Shown: positions 7,756 to 15,991 of the stretch, one piece after another | Layout: each line of letters begins with the position of its first letter | How positions within the stretch are numbered: position 1 is the first letter of the stretch | Assembly: GCF_002160305.1 (NCBI RefSeq) | Contig: NZ_NFKI01000010.1 | Coordinates: forward strand, 1-64,000 | Length of the DNA: 64,000 nucleotides | Reading direction: 5' to 3' | Source: Pseudoflavonifractor sp. An184 | Lineage (GTDB): Bacteria; Bacillota; Clostridia; Oscillospirales; Oscillospiraceae | Position numbers and translations under genes: made by a program | Notes under the pieces: model-generated | Database searches by the model: none | The model's input: the letters and a program-made list of their open reading frames with translations, nothing else | What the model was told of the DNA's origin: nothing

Positions 7756-8049
7756 TCAGCTCCGTTCTTCCGGCTCTCTGATATAAGGACGGCTGTCCAC
7801 TTCACCGGCGAAATTGTATCCCTGGAAATAGTAGTGTCCGCTGCTGCAGGTAAATGTAGCGTACAGTCCGCGCCACCGCCCAGTCCTTAAATCCTCGACG
7901 TGACTTCGGGGCTCGCTGATCTGAAACCCTCCGCCCCAGCCTTGGCCGCCCCGAATGGAGATAGGAGGGAGCATATTCAGCTGCTCATAGTAGTCCTCTT
8001 TGCTGATCTCCTGTCCACGGACCGCCGTATCGTAGGAAAATTTCCTCAT
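7756..8049 (-). CDS. conserved hypothetical protein, 97 aa
   Basis: Begins MRKFSYDTAVRGQEISKEDY. A Gly-rich segment (GGQGWGGGF) and CSSGHYYFQGYNFAGEVDSR follow. I recall close relatives scattered in clostridial mobile elements, without known function. ATG 8049 has GGAGG ten bases upstream; the frame extends to 8085 but that part has no ribosome site. Confidence 0.6.
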   Translation of the reverse strand: MRKFSYDTAVRGQEISKEDYYEQLNMLPPISIRGGQGWGGGFQISEPRSHVEDLRTGRWRGLYATFTCSSGHYYFQGYNFAGEVDSRPYIREPEERS

Positions 8050-8080
8050 GATCCAGATACCTCCGTTCGCTCTCGGAATA

Positions 8081-8124
8081 CACAACCGCCGGGCGGAGCA
8101 TCACGCATCCGTCCGGCGGTTGTG
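8081..8124. other. intergenic hairpin
   Basis: Long imperfect stem CACAACCGCCGG(G)CGGA / TCCG(T)CCGGCGGTTGTG with an 11-base loop between two minus-strand genes. There is no T-run after it, so it is more likely an RNA-processing or stabilising hairpin than a terminator. Confidence 0.5.
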
Positions 8125-8158
8125 CACTGTTTCACCTGATTCTGCTCAGGCAGCTGTA

Positions 8159-8947
8159 TTACAAATAGATTTTGTGTTTGCGTCCCCGCATATCTGGGCA
8201 CTCAGCAAACGCCTGCTCCAGCCCCATCAGCTCTCTGGCAATCCACTCCATCTCCTGGCAGGGGCTGCCGGCGTGGTAAAAGGCCGAATAGCTGGAATGC
8301 TGGTCATACAAATCCTGAAGCACATGATCGTTGCAGTATCCCAAATGGATTCCCCGGCGCTCCAGCAGCCATGCCAGCTCCATCATCTTCCGATAGGTCC
8401 TCAAGCGGTCCTCGACCGCCGTAAGGTACTCGTCCCAGCGTTCCAGAAGCCGTCTGCGGAAGTGATTGGAAAAGGAGATCTGCACCTTACGCGCTTTCCC
8501 CTCCTGCAGCACCCGCTGGTACTGTTCCAGCAGCGCCTTTTGTTCCAAGGCGGCCGCCGGTCCTCTCGCCTGGACAAAAATGAACCCGCTGCATCGGATG
8601 TCGATTTTCTCATCGGAGATCTGAAACCTCAGTTCCTCCACCAGCGGCTCCGCCAGATATTCCTGGTCCTGCTTGTCCACAGCTTCAGGGTCAGTTCGGA
8701 GCAGCTCTAAAAGCGCATGATGCAGGCTGTACCGCTCCAATCCCTTGCATATAGTCTGCAGGTCCACGCTCTTCACCTCCTCCAACGCGGCGCGGCGTTT
8801 TTCCGAATCGTCCCACACGGCGATGCCGTTGGTAATCCTGGTCCGCCCGTCGTCCTCCTGGAAGATCACTCCTTCCCATCCGGCGCTCTTATGCCGGCAA
8901 AACGCAAGAATTCTCAAGTTCTTACCATCCTCTCTTATCTCCGCCAT
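8159..8947 (-). CDS. unrecognised 262-aa protein
   Basis: No family recognised. The N-terminus (MAEIREDGKNLRILAFCRHK) is beta-like; the rest is helical with many Leu/Arg heptads (residues about 170-215), possibly a coiled coil. The ATG at 8947 lies inside the end of the upstream gene and has only a weak ribosome site; the same frame is open to 9025, so the start is uncertain. Overlap with 8922-9182 suggests coupled translation. Confidence 0.55.
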   Translation of the reverse strand: MAEIREDGKNLRILAFCRHKSAGWEGVIFQEDDGRTRITNGIAVWDDSEKRRAALEEVKSVDLQTICKGLERYSLHHALLELLRTDPEAVDKQDQEYLAEPLVEELRFQISDEKIDIRCSGFIFVQARGPAAALEQKALLEQYQRVLQEGKARKVQISFSNHFRRRLLERWDEYLTAVEDRLRTYRKMMELAWLLERRGIHLGYCNDHVLQDLYDQHSSYSAFYHAGSPCQEMEWIARELMGLEQAFAECPDMRGRKHKIYL

Positions 8948-9182
8948 TTGTATCAGCGGCCTTGTCCGCGCCGTAAGCCTCCAGCCGTCGCTCAAGCGCA
9001 CGAATCTGTTCCTTGAGCTCCGCATTCTCCTTGAGTGCCTGGATAGCCATGCTGCGGGCTATATCATAAAATTTCTGATTTTGATAGGAGTACAAAATGG
9101 GGTTCCCCGGGATATTGGGGATCGGCACTACTCTCGCGCCGCGCAAAACCCGAATGGCAAAGTCTATCGTCATTTCACCCAT
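8922..9182 (-). CDS. unrecognised 86-aa protein with C-terminal coiled coil
   Basis: Begins MGEMTIDFAIRVLRGARVVP; the last third (ALKENAELKEQIRALERRLE) is a clear short coiled coil. ATG 9182 has AAGGAAG six bases upstream. It overlaps the upstream gene by 13 bp and the downstream gene by 26 bp, consistent with one polycistronic unit. Function unknown. Confidence 0.6.
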   Translation of the reverse strand: MGEMTIDFAIRVLRGARVVPIPNIPGNPILYSYQNQKFYDIARSMAIQALKENAELKEQIRALERRLEAYGADKAADTNGGDKRGW

Positions 9183-9526
9183 ATTGGACTTCCTTTCTGT
9201 TGAGCCGAGGGTGTCTCCCCTCCTTGAGCCGCTCCGGCTTCAGGCCGGTTCAGCGCGCAGAGTGCACAGTCCAAAATCTGTCCATTGTCATTCAGACAGC
9301 CTCGGTACCCCAGGTCTCTGGCACAGTGTCCGCACATCTTCTGGATGCGGAGATAACCTCCTTCTCCATACTCCTCCAGCTGGACACGATGGGTCAGCAG
9401 CAGCGCTGTCCCGCCATAGGCTTGAGCAACAAATCCGTACCGCTTGGCCGCGTCCATTACCTCACTCCAATGCTGGTCCGCCAGCCGCCCAGGTACCTTT
9501 TGATCCGGGATCTCTTTGCTCTGCAT
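9170..9526 (-). CDS. small cysteine-rich protein, 118 aa
   Basis: Two cysteine clusters in the second half (MCGHCARDLGYRGC and LDCALCAL) look like a zinc-binding ribbon. The N-terminus (QHWSEVMDAAKRYGFVAQAY) is helical. No family recognised. It is coupled by overlap to the 86-aa gene downstream. Confidence 0.6.
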   Translation of the reverse strand: MQSKEIPDQKVPGRLADQHWSEVMDAAKRYGFVAQAYGGTALLLTHRVQLEEYGEGGYLRIQKMCGHCARDLGYRGCLNDNGQILDCALCALNRPEAGAAQGGETPSAQQKGSPIWVK

Positions 9527-9528
9527 TT

Positions 9529-10068
9529 CTATGTCCCCTTTCTCTGAGTTTTTCCTTTTTCGCTCTGATTCTCCCGGCAGCGGGCATTCTCATGCTCTGC
9601 CGGCATCTCTCCTCCGACTCTGTCATCTCCCCACCGGTGCTGATAACGGTCAAATAATTCCAGAGCTCGCTCCTGTGCCTCATGGCGCAGGAGGCATTGC
9701 GCCGAAAACAGTGACCACAAAACCAGCTCCTCCTCTTCCACATGATACGGAGACATGACTTTGATCACCCCCGCTTGAAACTCCGGCAGAGAGGGGCGGA
9801 TAATCTCCTTCACCTGGTTCACGGTTGTCGCAGCAGCGATAAACTCCAGCTTCTTCGCCAGAATAATCAGCAGAATCTCCGTCAGGATTCCTTGCTTATG
9901 GTAGGTGTTGATGATCTCCACCTGTCGCTCGGCGCCCCAGCCGCGCGCTTTTCGCACAGGTTCCGCAACTTCTCCAGGCGCCATTGCGTCCAGATAGAAA
10001 ACTGTTGCCAGGAAGCTGACTCCCAGCTGATAGTTACGCAGGGCCAGCGCCAATTTCAGCGTATCCAT
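9529..10068 (-). CDS. unrecognised 179-aa helical protein
   Basis: Mostly helical, with a moderately hydrophobic segment (YQLGVSFLATVFYLDAM) too weak to call a membrane span and a very basic, charged tail (RCRENQSEKGKTQRKGT). The start ATG 10068 follows the stop of the YkgJ-type gene by 3 bases, so translation is probably coupled. No family recognised. Confidence 0.55.
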   Translation of the reverse strand: MDTLKLALALRNYQLGVSFLATVFYLDAMAPGEVAEPVRKARGWGAERQVEIINTYHKQGILTEILLIILAKKLEFIAAATTVNQVKEIIRPSLPEFQAGVIKVMSPYHVEEEELVLWSLFSAQCLLRHEAQERALELFDRYQHRWGDDRVGGEMPAEHENARCRENQSEKGKTQRKGT

Positions 10069-10071
10069 TCC

Positions 10072-10758
10072 TCACATCTCAATCCCGTTTTCCTGGGCAA
10101 GCCGGTCCAATCTGCGGAGCAGCTCCTTGGCATTTCGATCATACTGAGGCAGGAACGGCTCATCCAGATCAAAAAATGCATAGCGCAGCAGACAGATTTC
10201 CCTGATTGCAGCGTCCAGGACGTCTCCTTCCATAGCCAGAATCCGCTTGCCGAGCTGAGGCAGGAAATCTCTCTCCCGAAGGACAAACGCACGGTCCTCC
10301 CTGGAGAAATTCTGATTGAACCAGTCTTTGACTCGCACTGTGCCGCCGGTGAAATGGAACTGTCGCTCTAAACACTGATACCAGATAAAATCCTGTCCGT
10401 GCTCCCCTGTGTCCACCGAAAAGGGATACAGTCGGCAGACCCGCAGGCGAGCCGGGTAGATTGAGCACGCATCGCCGTTGAGGAAGATGCACGCCTCATC
10501 CTGACCCGCAGTTTTCACCATGAAAATAGGGAAGTTGCCCGGCAGGAGCACCGGCACCGTGTACTCATCAAAGACGGTCGCCATATCAATTTCGGGGTGG
10601 CCGTGCTCCTTGAGGTACTTTGCAATCCGGTACGCGTCCAAGTTTTCCACCATGGCCTGTTCCCGAAGATTCCGGCAGCAACGTCCACACCGCTGGCAGT
10701 GGAAGTGGACAAGTTCCTTGGCCCTCACCCGTTTTGCCATCCGATCCATCCAAGTCAT
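10072..10758 (-). CDS. YkgJ-type cysteine cluster protein
   Basis: Belongs to the YkgJ / UPF0153 group of putative iron-sulfur or zinc proteins of unknown function. Signature cysteines are HCQRCGRCCRNL near the N-terminus and CIFLNGDACSIYPARLRVCR followed by LYPF near residue 110-135. Of several nearby ATGs, 10758 has AAAGGAG with 8 bases spacing. Length (228 aa) is normal for the group. Its role in a mobile element is unknown. Confidence 0.8.
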   Translation of the reverse strand: MTWMDRMAKRVRAKELVHFHCQRCGRCCRNLREQAMVENLDAYRIAKYLKEHGHPEIDMATVFDEYTVPVLLPGNFPIFMVKTAGQDEACIFLNGDACSIYPARLRVCRLYPFSVDTGEHGQDFIWYQCLERQFHFTGGTVRVKDWFNQNFSREDRAFVLRERDFLPQLGKRILAMEGDVLDAAIREICLLRYAFFDLDEPFLPQYDRNAKELLRRLDRLAQENGIEM

Positions 10759-10786
10759 AGTCATCACTCCTTTCAAACTCGTATCA

Positions 10787-10822
10787 TAGAAAAGCCGGGG
10801 CAAGGATTTCTCCTGCCCCGGC
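10787..10822 (-). terminator. terminator downstream of 10871-11110
   Basis: Stem GCCGGGGCA / TGCCCCGGC (10794-10822), 11-base loop, followed on the minus strand by TTTTCTATG. It separates the 79-aa gene from the YkgJ gene. Confidence 0.7.
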
Positions 10823-10870
10823 CGGGTGACTTGCGGCGCCTCTATACAGGCGCCCCATTCCCTTATCCGA

Positions 10871-11110
10871 CTATGCGGCCATACTCACAGGGAGCGCGGC
10901 GCAATCGTTTCTCGGAAAAGGGCTCAATTTGATCTGATAGATAGTGTTGAGCGTCTCGAAGCGGAGTTCGCTCTCCGTCCGCTTGTAAACAGCAACCACC
11001 TGAGTCGTCCAGATAATTTTGCCGCCGCTGAGCAGGAGCGCGCGGCTCCCTACTTCGACTGGAGCCAGGGCAACTCCCGCCATGCGGACAGTCTTCATTC
11101 TCGGTTTCAT
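10871..11110 (-). CDS. conserved small protein, 79 aa
   Basis: Begins MKPRMKTVRMAGVALAPVEV and contains a beta-rich stretch (GGKIIWTTQVVAVYKRTESE). I recall similar short proteins in clostridial elements; function unknown. ATG 11110 follows GGAGG by 7 bases. A terminator lies just downstream. Confidence 0.6.
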   Translation of the reverse strand: MKPRMKTVRMAGVALAPVEVGSRALLLSGGKIIWTTQVVAVYKRTESELRFETLNTIYQIKLSPFPRNDCAALPVSMAA

Positions 11111-11157
11111 TTCTAAGCCTCCTTCATCTGTTTTGTGATCGGACAGTAAAATCTGTC

Positions 11158-11688
11158 TTATGGACTCTCACACAACCTTGTATAGGATTCTCGGGTTTTC
11201 CGGAGCAGTGTCCTCACCTTTTTTTCACTCAACTTTTTTTCAGCTGCAATCTCCCGCACGCTGTATCCAGCCAATCTCAGCCGCATCAGATCATACTGCT
11301 GCGCAGGCAGTTTGGCAGAGAGCGCATGGAGGATCAGCACCTCCTCCAGCTGTTGTTCCATCCTTTTGTCGGAGATCGCATGAAGCGGCATCCCATCCGT
11401 GCCTCCCGTGTCCAAACTGACCGTCTCCATGTGATGACGGCGTCCATAGCGGGTGCGCATGGCATGTGAAACACTCCGGCGCATGGCCTGGTTGGCAATG
11501 GTGGAAAAGGCATGCCGATGGAGTTCCGGCCGGGAGAGGTAGCGCCGCACCGCACTGATATACCCAAGTGCGGCGACGGCGTAATACTCCTCCTCCGGCA
11601 GCCCTCTACGTGCGAGGTACGCCAGGATAAGCCGGTGGTTCTCAGCAGCAAAGCGCCGCTCCTGATCTGTCAGCGCACTATCCAGCAT
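11158..11688 (-). CDS. sigma-70-family factor (regions 2 and 4)
   Basis: A 176-aa protein with both sigma modules. Region 2 spans about residues 18-80 (ENHRLILAYLARRGL, then ALGYISAVRRYLSRPELHRH and ANQAMRRSVSHAMR). A region 4 HTH spans about 120-172 (LPAQQYDLMRLRLAGYSVRE, then KKVRTLLRKTR). ATG 11688 has AAGGTGAG six bases upstream. It is the most complete of the sigma-like proteins in the window and probably directs element genes (inference). An alternative is a phage-type late regulator of the same fold. Confidence 0.75.
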   Translation of the reverse strand: MLDSALTDQERRFAAENHRLILAYLARRGLPEEEYYAVAALGYISAVRRYLSRPELHRHAFSTIANQAMRRSVSHAMRTRYGRRHHMETVSLDTGGTDGMPLHAISDKRMEQQLEEVLILHALSAKLPAQQYDLMRLRLAGYSVREIAAEKKLSEKKVRTLLRKTRESYTRLCESP

Positions 11689-11758
11689 ACAGAACTCACC
11701 TTGCCTGCCACGCTGTGTTACTGGCTCCAGTCAGATGCGTCGTTTCGCCCCCCGCAGT

Positions 11759-12592
11759 TCAAAGGGGCAGTTCGCCCAGATCTTCATCTGCACTGACACC
11801 GTCCTGGATAACAAAGCCGCCGTTCTTCCCTTTCTTTCCAAAGCCATCATAGTCACAGCCGTCATCCTGCTGATCCTTGATAATCTGAACACGCTCCTCC
11901 AGCATTTTCTTCGTCTGATTTCTGAAGGCATTGGAGTATGCTTTGGCCTGTGCCAATTCCACGCCAACAAAGTCACGCACCTTGCGGAAATCTACCACCG
12001 CATGGGGCTTCGGCTTTTCCTCTCGATGAAGCGTCAGCTCAACCACACTGCCGTAGCTGGCCCGGTTACGACGCAGAAACGCAATGTTCATGAACTGGCT
12101 GAACGCCTTCAGACTGGTCGGGGGCAGATACAGCTGAATCGGCATAAACTCTCCATCCCGCAGCAGATACAGGCACCGCTGATTCTTGCAGGCTTTTCCA
12201 CGCCCATCTTCGCTGCTTCCAAACCGGTTCAGATAGCACTGGGCACAGGCTCCGCCGGGCTCTCCATATCCAGTCTTACCATCCATGGAAGTACACAACG
12301 GCGCGTTATCTTCGTCCGCAGAATCGCCTACCCAGTAGCCATTGACCGGGTGATGGAAAAGAATAACACCCTCCAGCTTGCCCACATGTTCCGGCTTTGA
12401 GGCGTCGTCGCTGGGCAGCTCAAACACCGTGGTCCCGCCGCCGGCGATCTTCGCCCTGGGGAACGAGAGGTGGAGACCGTCAATATCGTCTTCCATGTCC
12501 TCCTTGGAAAAGTCTGCGGAGGCATCTACGTCCGGGAATCGGAACACGATGTCCTGCTCTTCCGCAACTGCCAAATTCGTCTGATTATACAT
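11759..12592 (-). CDS. conserved element protein with cysteine motif, 277 aa
   Basis: Unnamed family that I recall from clostridial phage-like elements. Five cysteines (C100, C116, C119, C135, C140 in GACAQC ... ACKNQRC) suggest a zinc site set in a beta-rich domain (FPRAKIAGGGTTVFELPSDD, FMPIQLYLPPTSLKAF). The C-terminus is acidic (VSADEDLGELPL), like many single-strand-DNA-binding proteins, but this role is only a guess from the tail and from its neighbours DUF932 and SSB. ATG 12592 has GGAGG six bases upstream. Confidence 0.6.
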   Translation of the reverse strand: MYNQTNLAVAEEQDIVFRFPDVDASADFSKEDMEDDIDGLHLSFPRAKIAGGGTTVFELPSDDASKPEHVGKLEGVILFHHPVNGYWVGDSADEDNAPLCTSMDGKTGYGEPGGACAQCYLNRFGSSEDGRGKACKNQRCLYLLRDGEFMPIQLYLPPTSLKAFSQFMNIAFLRRNRASYGSVVELTLHREEKPKPHAVVDFRKVRDFVGVELAQAKAYSNAFRNQTKKMLEERVQIIKDQQDDGCDYDGFGKKGKNGGFVIQDGVSADEDLGELPL

Positions 12593-12609
12593 AGTAGTCC
12601 TCCTTCATT

Positions 12610-13713
12610 TTATGCGGCGGCCTGAAGCGCCGCGGCCTGATTGAAATGGTTCCATTGACGCAGGGGCATGGCGATCAGGTCGTACCCCGCTGATTCGAGC
12701 TGTATTGCTCTGTCGTAGCTGTCCACATCCTGAGCGTATCGGGTGACTGCGTTTGCCAGACCGTAGAGGGTCATGTCTCCGACCTCCAGCAGATGGGAAA
12801 GCACATGCTGCTGTTCCGGCTCTCGGATTCCCACGGCAGTCCCGACCAGCTTCAGCAGACCGGGCAGCTCCTCTGTCTCGATGTTTGCTTGTGCTGCGCG
12901 CCGCATCATATCCAGGATCTCGCCGAATTTGCTCTCTTCCGCAGCCATCTTCACACTGTTTTGAAACTGCTCTGCAAACTTGTCCCTCAGAGTCAGCTCC
13001 GGCGGATGATAGACCTGCATGGGGCCGTTCAATTCCATCGTACAGCCCTTGTGGATTCGTCGCGTGCCGTCCCCGATCCGTTCACCGCTCACCATCCCGT
13101 TGCTGCAGACCAGCCGGTAGAGATAAGGCTGAATGGTGATAGCTCCCATCCCCACCTCGCTGTTAGTAATGATGAGCCCGTATTGAACGGTATCTCCCGG
13201 GACAACATCTTCTTTGAGCCGTTCGCTGGTAACCTTGACATACATGCGTGTCTCCGACAAACCGCAGTCCAGCACGCTGATGCCGGGCATGTGGCCGAGT
13301 ACGGGAATTACCATCTGGAGTAGATTCAGATGGTCTACACACCAGTAGCGGTTACTCAGCACGGCCCTGGCGGTGCCGTCCATGGTACGAAGCAATTTTA
13401 CCTCCGCGGTCCGGTTCAGCCAGTTATTCACATTGGTCGTCAGCAGATCGGTGGCCTCCCTCAGCATCCGGTCATAATAACTGGCCGGAATCTTTAGGTA
13501 CGCCCCCAGCTGCTTATGGGCTGTGGAGGTGAGCTCCAGCGGCTCCATACAGTCCCCGCCGGAATAGTCTAGGACCCGCAGAACCGGCGTCCCTCCGTAC
13601 GCCTCCATCACCATTCGGGTTGAGTCAACCAAGTAATCCTGCTTGACCTCGCTCTGCTGCACCAGTGTCTGGGCCAGTTCCTCCAAGGTCAAACGCTCAA
13701 TCATGGCGTTCAT
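12610..13713 (-). CDS. DUF932 domain protein
   Basis: The 367-aa product matches the DUF932 (phage/plasmid YfjQ-like) group. It has an N-terminal LTSTAHKQLGAYLKIPASYY motif and RAVLSNRYWCVDHLNLLQMV near residue 115-135, followed by a beta-rich core and a helical tail. The family is found on phages, plasmids and integrated elements and its activity is unknown. The start is MNAMIERLTL at 13713, with AAAGGAA upstream; the ATG three codons later is also possible. It probably shares a transcript with the ssb gene upstream, past a partial terminator. Confidence 0.75.
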   Translation of the reverse strand: MNAMIERLTLEELAQTLVQQSEVKQDYLVDSTRMVMEAYGGTPVLRVLDYSGGDCMEPLELTSTAHKQLGAYLKIPASYYDRMLREATDLLTTNVNNWLNRTAEVKLLRTMDGTARAVLSNRYWCVDHLNLLQMVIPVLGHMPGISVLDCGLSETRMYVKVTSERLKEDVVPGDTVQYGLIITNSEVGMGAITIQPYLYRLVCSNGMVSGERIGDGTRRIHKGCTMELNGPMQVYHPPELTLRDKFAEQFQNSVKMAAEESKFGEILDMMRRAAQANIETEELPGLLKLVGTAVGIREPEQQHVLSHLLEVGDMTLYGLANAVTRYAQDVDSYDRAIQLESAGYDLIAMPLRQWNHFNQAAALQAAA

Positions 13714-13739
13714 TCACTTCCTTTCTCCGTCACACCGAC

Positions 13740-14516
13740 TCACCAGGTAACTCGGATGGCTTCACCGTCCACATCCGCAGCGTAACCCTCGCTTTCCAAA
13801 ACTCGGACCGTCTGCGGCCAGTGGACCTTGCTTGGGAAGCTGGTAAAGGCCGGAACAGCCTTGTCGTCAAATTCGCCCTCCACTGTGACGCTGCCATCCT
13901 CGTTCATGATCAGGCTGTTGTGGCCCCGTGAATCGAGGTCAGCAATCAGCTCTTCCAAGACCTGCCGACCTTGGATCTCAAACCATACCTGGGGATTGAA
14001 CTGCTCATCTGCCCTTGGCGTTTCTTCCTTCAAATCATGTTCGGAAGGAACAGGAACCACGCGGAGAAGACTGCACTCCATACAACCGTTCGGCCGCAGA
14101 TCCACTTCCGCATAGTTGTAATCCGGTACGCCGTGGAGCAGGAGCCGTCCCTTTCCGCCGCGAACAATAAGGCGCGCGGGATCTTTTGTCTCCCACTCCC
14201 AGGAAGCGTCCGGGTAAGCGGAATGGAGGCGGGCTGAAATGCGGTAGTTCACATGTTTCACCATAGTCTCTTCGGCCCGAAACCTGGCCTGCCCGTCTCC
14301 GGTCGACCGTCTCCGCCCGAGGAAATTTCTCTGGGCGCGCCTCCATGCGATGCGTGGACGCAGAATAATCATGAACACCCAGATCCCCCACACGGCAAAC
14401 ACAAGCAGCAGAATGCCGGTTCTCCAAGCTCCTGGAACGAAGGCAAATACCGCGAGTACAGCGCCAACGAGAACGGAGACGCTGCACCACAGCCTTTCAT
14501 ATACTTTCACATACAC
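13740..14516 (-). CDS. membrane-anchored protein, 258 aa
   Basis: Two membrane segments near the N-terminus (residues about 10-28, VSVLVGAVLAVFAFV, and 33-52, GILLLVFAVWGIWVFMII), then a long soluble domain presumably on the cytoplasmic side. The soluble part shows beta strands (SLIMNEDGSVTVEGEF). No family recognised. ATG 14516 has GGTGGAG just upstream. Between DUF932 and SSB genes, in a unit of DNA-metabolism genes. Confidence 0.55.
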   Translation of the reverse strand: MYVKVYERLWCSVSVLVGAVLAVFAFVPGAWRTGILLLVFAVWGIWVFMIILRPRIAWRRAQRNFLGRRRSTGDGQARFRAEETMVKHVNYRISARLHSAYPDASWEWETKDPARLIVRGGKGRLLLHGVPDYNYAEVDLRPNGCMECSLLRVVPVPSEHDLKEETPRADEQFNPQVWFEIQGRQVLEELIADLDSRGHNSLIMNEDGSVTVEGEFDDKAVPAFTSFPSKVHWPQTVRVLESEGYAADVDGEAIRVTW

Positions 14517-14544
14517 TCCACCTTTCCTTTTCTAACTGAAAACA

Positions 14545-14602
14545 AAAAAGGGACTGTGCCTGTTTTCAGCGTCGCTTCTGAAAACATGACACAGTCCCTT
14601 TT
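14545..14602. terminator. long terminator hairpin after ssb
   Basis: AAAAAGGGACTGTG pairs with CACAGTCCCTTTT, and inside it TGTTTTCAG pairs with CTGAAAACA. A- and T-runs at the two ends make it functional in both directions. It lies between ssb and the membrane-protein gene and may only partly stop the ssb transcript. Confidence 0.75.
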
Positions 14603-14612
14603 GTACCGGAGA

Positions 14613-15035
14613 TCACTCCGGCAGCGGTTCCCGCTCTCCGTCAATCCGCATTCCTTCCGGTGGAAGGGTGGACTCCGAAGCCGGTGAGACCGCGTGGGTT
14701 GTAGACGTCCTTTGAGAATTTGAGTTCGGCTTTTGCCGGAGGATCAGCCTGCCATCACGATAGATGATTTTGAGCCGGATTCCTGGTGTATACCCGTCCT
14801 TTGCCGTGTACTCCTCAACCAAGAGCGGGCCGTTTACTTCCAGGATGCAGCCCGGCCTCAAGTCTCGCTTGACCAGATGCTCGGCCTCCCATCCGTATGC
14901 CCATACCTGAAAAAGCTGCGCCGGTGCATTTCCGGTGCGTTCTTCCAGTGAAAAGCGGACATAGGGGGTCCCCTTCAGGCTCACCTTCAACTCCAACTCC
15001 GTGGTCACACGCCCCACAACATGAATAAAACTCAT
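14613..15035 (-). CDS. ssb: single-stranded DNA-binding protein (SSB-like)
   Basis: A 140-aa OB-fold protein. Residues 1-105 follow the SSB pattern: MSFIHVVGRVTTELELKVSL, PYVRFSLEERTG, FQVWAYGWEAEHLVKRDLRP, then GCILEVNGPLL. A short polar tail follows, but without the usual DDDIPF tip, so partner binding may differ from host SSB. ATG 15035 has AAAGGAG four bases upstream. It is the first gene after leader RNA copy A and its terminator, so expression is probably controlled by read-through of that terminator. Confidence 0.75.
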   Translation of the reverse strand: MSFIHVVGRVTTELELKVSLKGTPYVRFSLEERTGNAPAQLFQVWAYGWEAEHLVKRDLRPGCILEVNGPLLVEEYTAKDGYTPGIRLKIIYRDGRLILRQKPNSNSQRTSTTHAVSPASESTLPPEGMRIDGEREPLPE

Positions 15036-15067
15036 TTCACTCCTTTCTGCCTTGCGGCTGTATTCTA

Positions 15068-15227
15068 TATATAAAAAGTGCCAGTAATTCAACTGCATCC
15101 CGCAATGGGCGCAGTCGTACTACTGACACTTGAATACAAACTTAACAACGTGTGCAATGCAGGATCTCTCCTGCGGGACAAACCGGGTGGTCTGCCATCC
15201 CGAAGGACACGCACAATAATCAATTAC
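15068..15227 (-). ncRNA. conserved structured leader RNA, copy A
   Basis: About 155 nt on the minus strand from the promoter at 15234-15262 to a terminator ending near 15068, just ahead of ssb. It is closely related in sequence to 59240-59386. Predicted fold: UGUGC/GCACA closes a junction holding UCC-UUCG-GGA, GGCAGACC/GGUUUGUCC and GCAGGA-GAGA-UCCUGC. A conserved linker (GUUGUUAAGUUUGUA) follows, then a terminator stem AGTGTCAGTA / TACTGGCACT with TTTTTA. Helices differ from copy B by compensatory changes. No known riboswitch class recognised. Confidence 0.65.
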
Positions 15228-15233
15228 AGCGTC

Positions 15234-15262
15234 AGGATACCACAATATTATGTGTTTGTCAA
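15234..15262 (-). promoter_or_regulatory. promoter of leader RNA copy A / ssb operon
   Basis: Reading leftward: TTGACA (15262-15257), 17-bp spacer containing AATATTGTG, TATCCT (15239-15234). The copy B promoter has the same layout and shares AATATTGTG in the spacer. Confidence 0.75.
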
Positions 15263-15315
15263 GTTCATATTTCTATATATAGTATTCCGCAAGGCAAACT
15301 ACGCTTTTCCCATGT

Positions 15316-15909
15316 TCAGATTCCGTCTTCGCCGTCTTCAACATAGAAGTGATACCGCATCTCAGCCGATGTACCATAATTGAACACCAAGTCATACCTG
15401 TCTCCATCGCCGTCCACACCAACAAGCCCCAGCCAGTTCCCGCCATTATGTCCGTTCAGGAACCAGAGTCTGATATCCTGATACTCCGTCTGTGTGATCC
15501 GTTCCTTCATCACCATGGTCAGAACATCGTCAAGCTCCAGCAGCTGTTCACACTCGAGATAGCGGCAATAGAGGTCATCAGGCAGGTTCAGAATCTGCTG
15601 GTGGGTCAGCGGGGTAGGATTATTGAGCCACCAAGTGGTAAGGTCGTCAAAGCTCATGAACTGCGGGTGCCGCGGATCGGCCCAAAATGCCTTGATGAAT
15701 GCGAGGTGCTCCTGATTAGACGCCGGCGTAGGAAGCGGCGCTTCTAAAACATGTCCGTCCATCCACTGGAATGCCATGCGGTCTCCGATTTCATCTTGGA
15801 TCATCAGGCTGGAGCGAGAGACCGGGGCCACCAACAGGCACTCCATGTGGAAATTATCCTTGATGTACTCCATGATTTTGAACTGCTCAATGGTTCTGGG
15901 TTTATACAT
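15316..15909 (-). CDS. unrecognised 197-aa protein
   Basis: Begins MYKPRTIEQFKIMEYIKDNF and has an aromatic, acidic C-terminus (YDLVFNYGTSAEMRYHFYVE). No domain recognised. The frame is open to 16011, but ATG 15909 has GGAGG seven bases upstream. It is the last gene of the 17163-15316 unit; the promoter of leader RNA A begins about 50 bp beyond its stop. Confidence 0.6.
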   Translation of the reverse strand: MYKPRTIEQFKIMEYIKDNFHMECLLVAPVSRSSLMIQDEIGDRMAFQWMDGHVLEAPLPTPASNQEHLAFIKAFWADPRHPQFMSFDDLTTWWLNNPTPLTHQQILNLPDDLYCRYLECEQLLELDDVLTMVMKERITQTEYQDIRLWFLNGHNGGNWLGLVGVDGDGDRYDLVFNYGTSAEMRYHFYVEDGEDGI

Positions 15910-15991
15910 GGCTAAGCCTCCTTTCCCATTACATCTATTAAAAAGGGGAAAGCACGCCTGATTTCTGCAAATTCCGCGTATTCGGGCAAGA

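Noticed and set aside
15068-15227. Leader RNA as a T-box or bridge RNA
   Set aside because: No AGGGTGG T-box sequence or specifier loop; copy A has no IS110 gene near it, so it is not a bridge RNA of the element at 59598.
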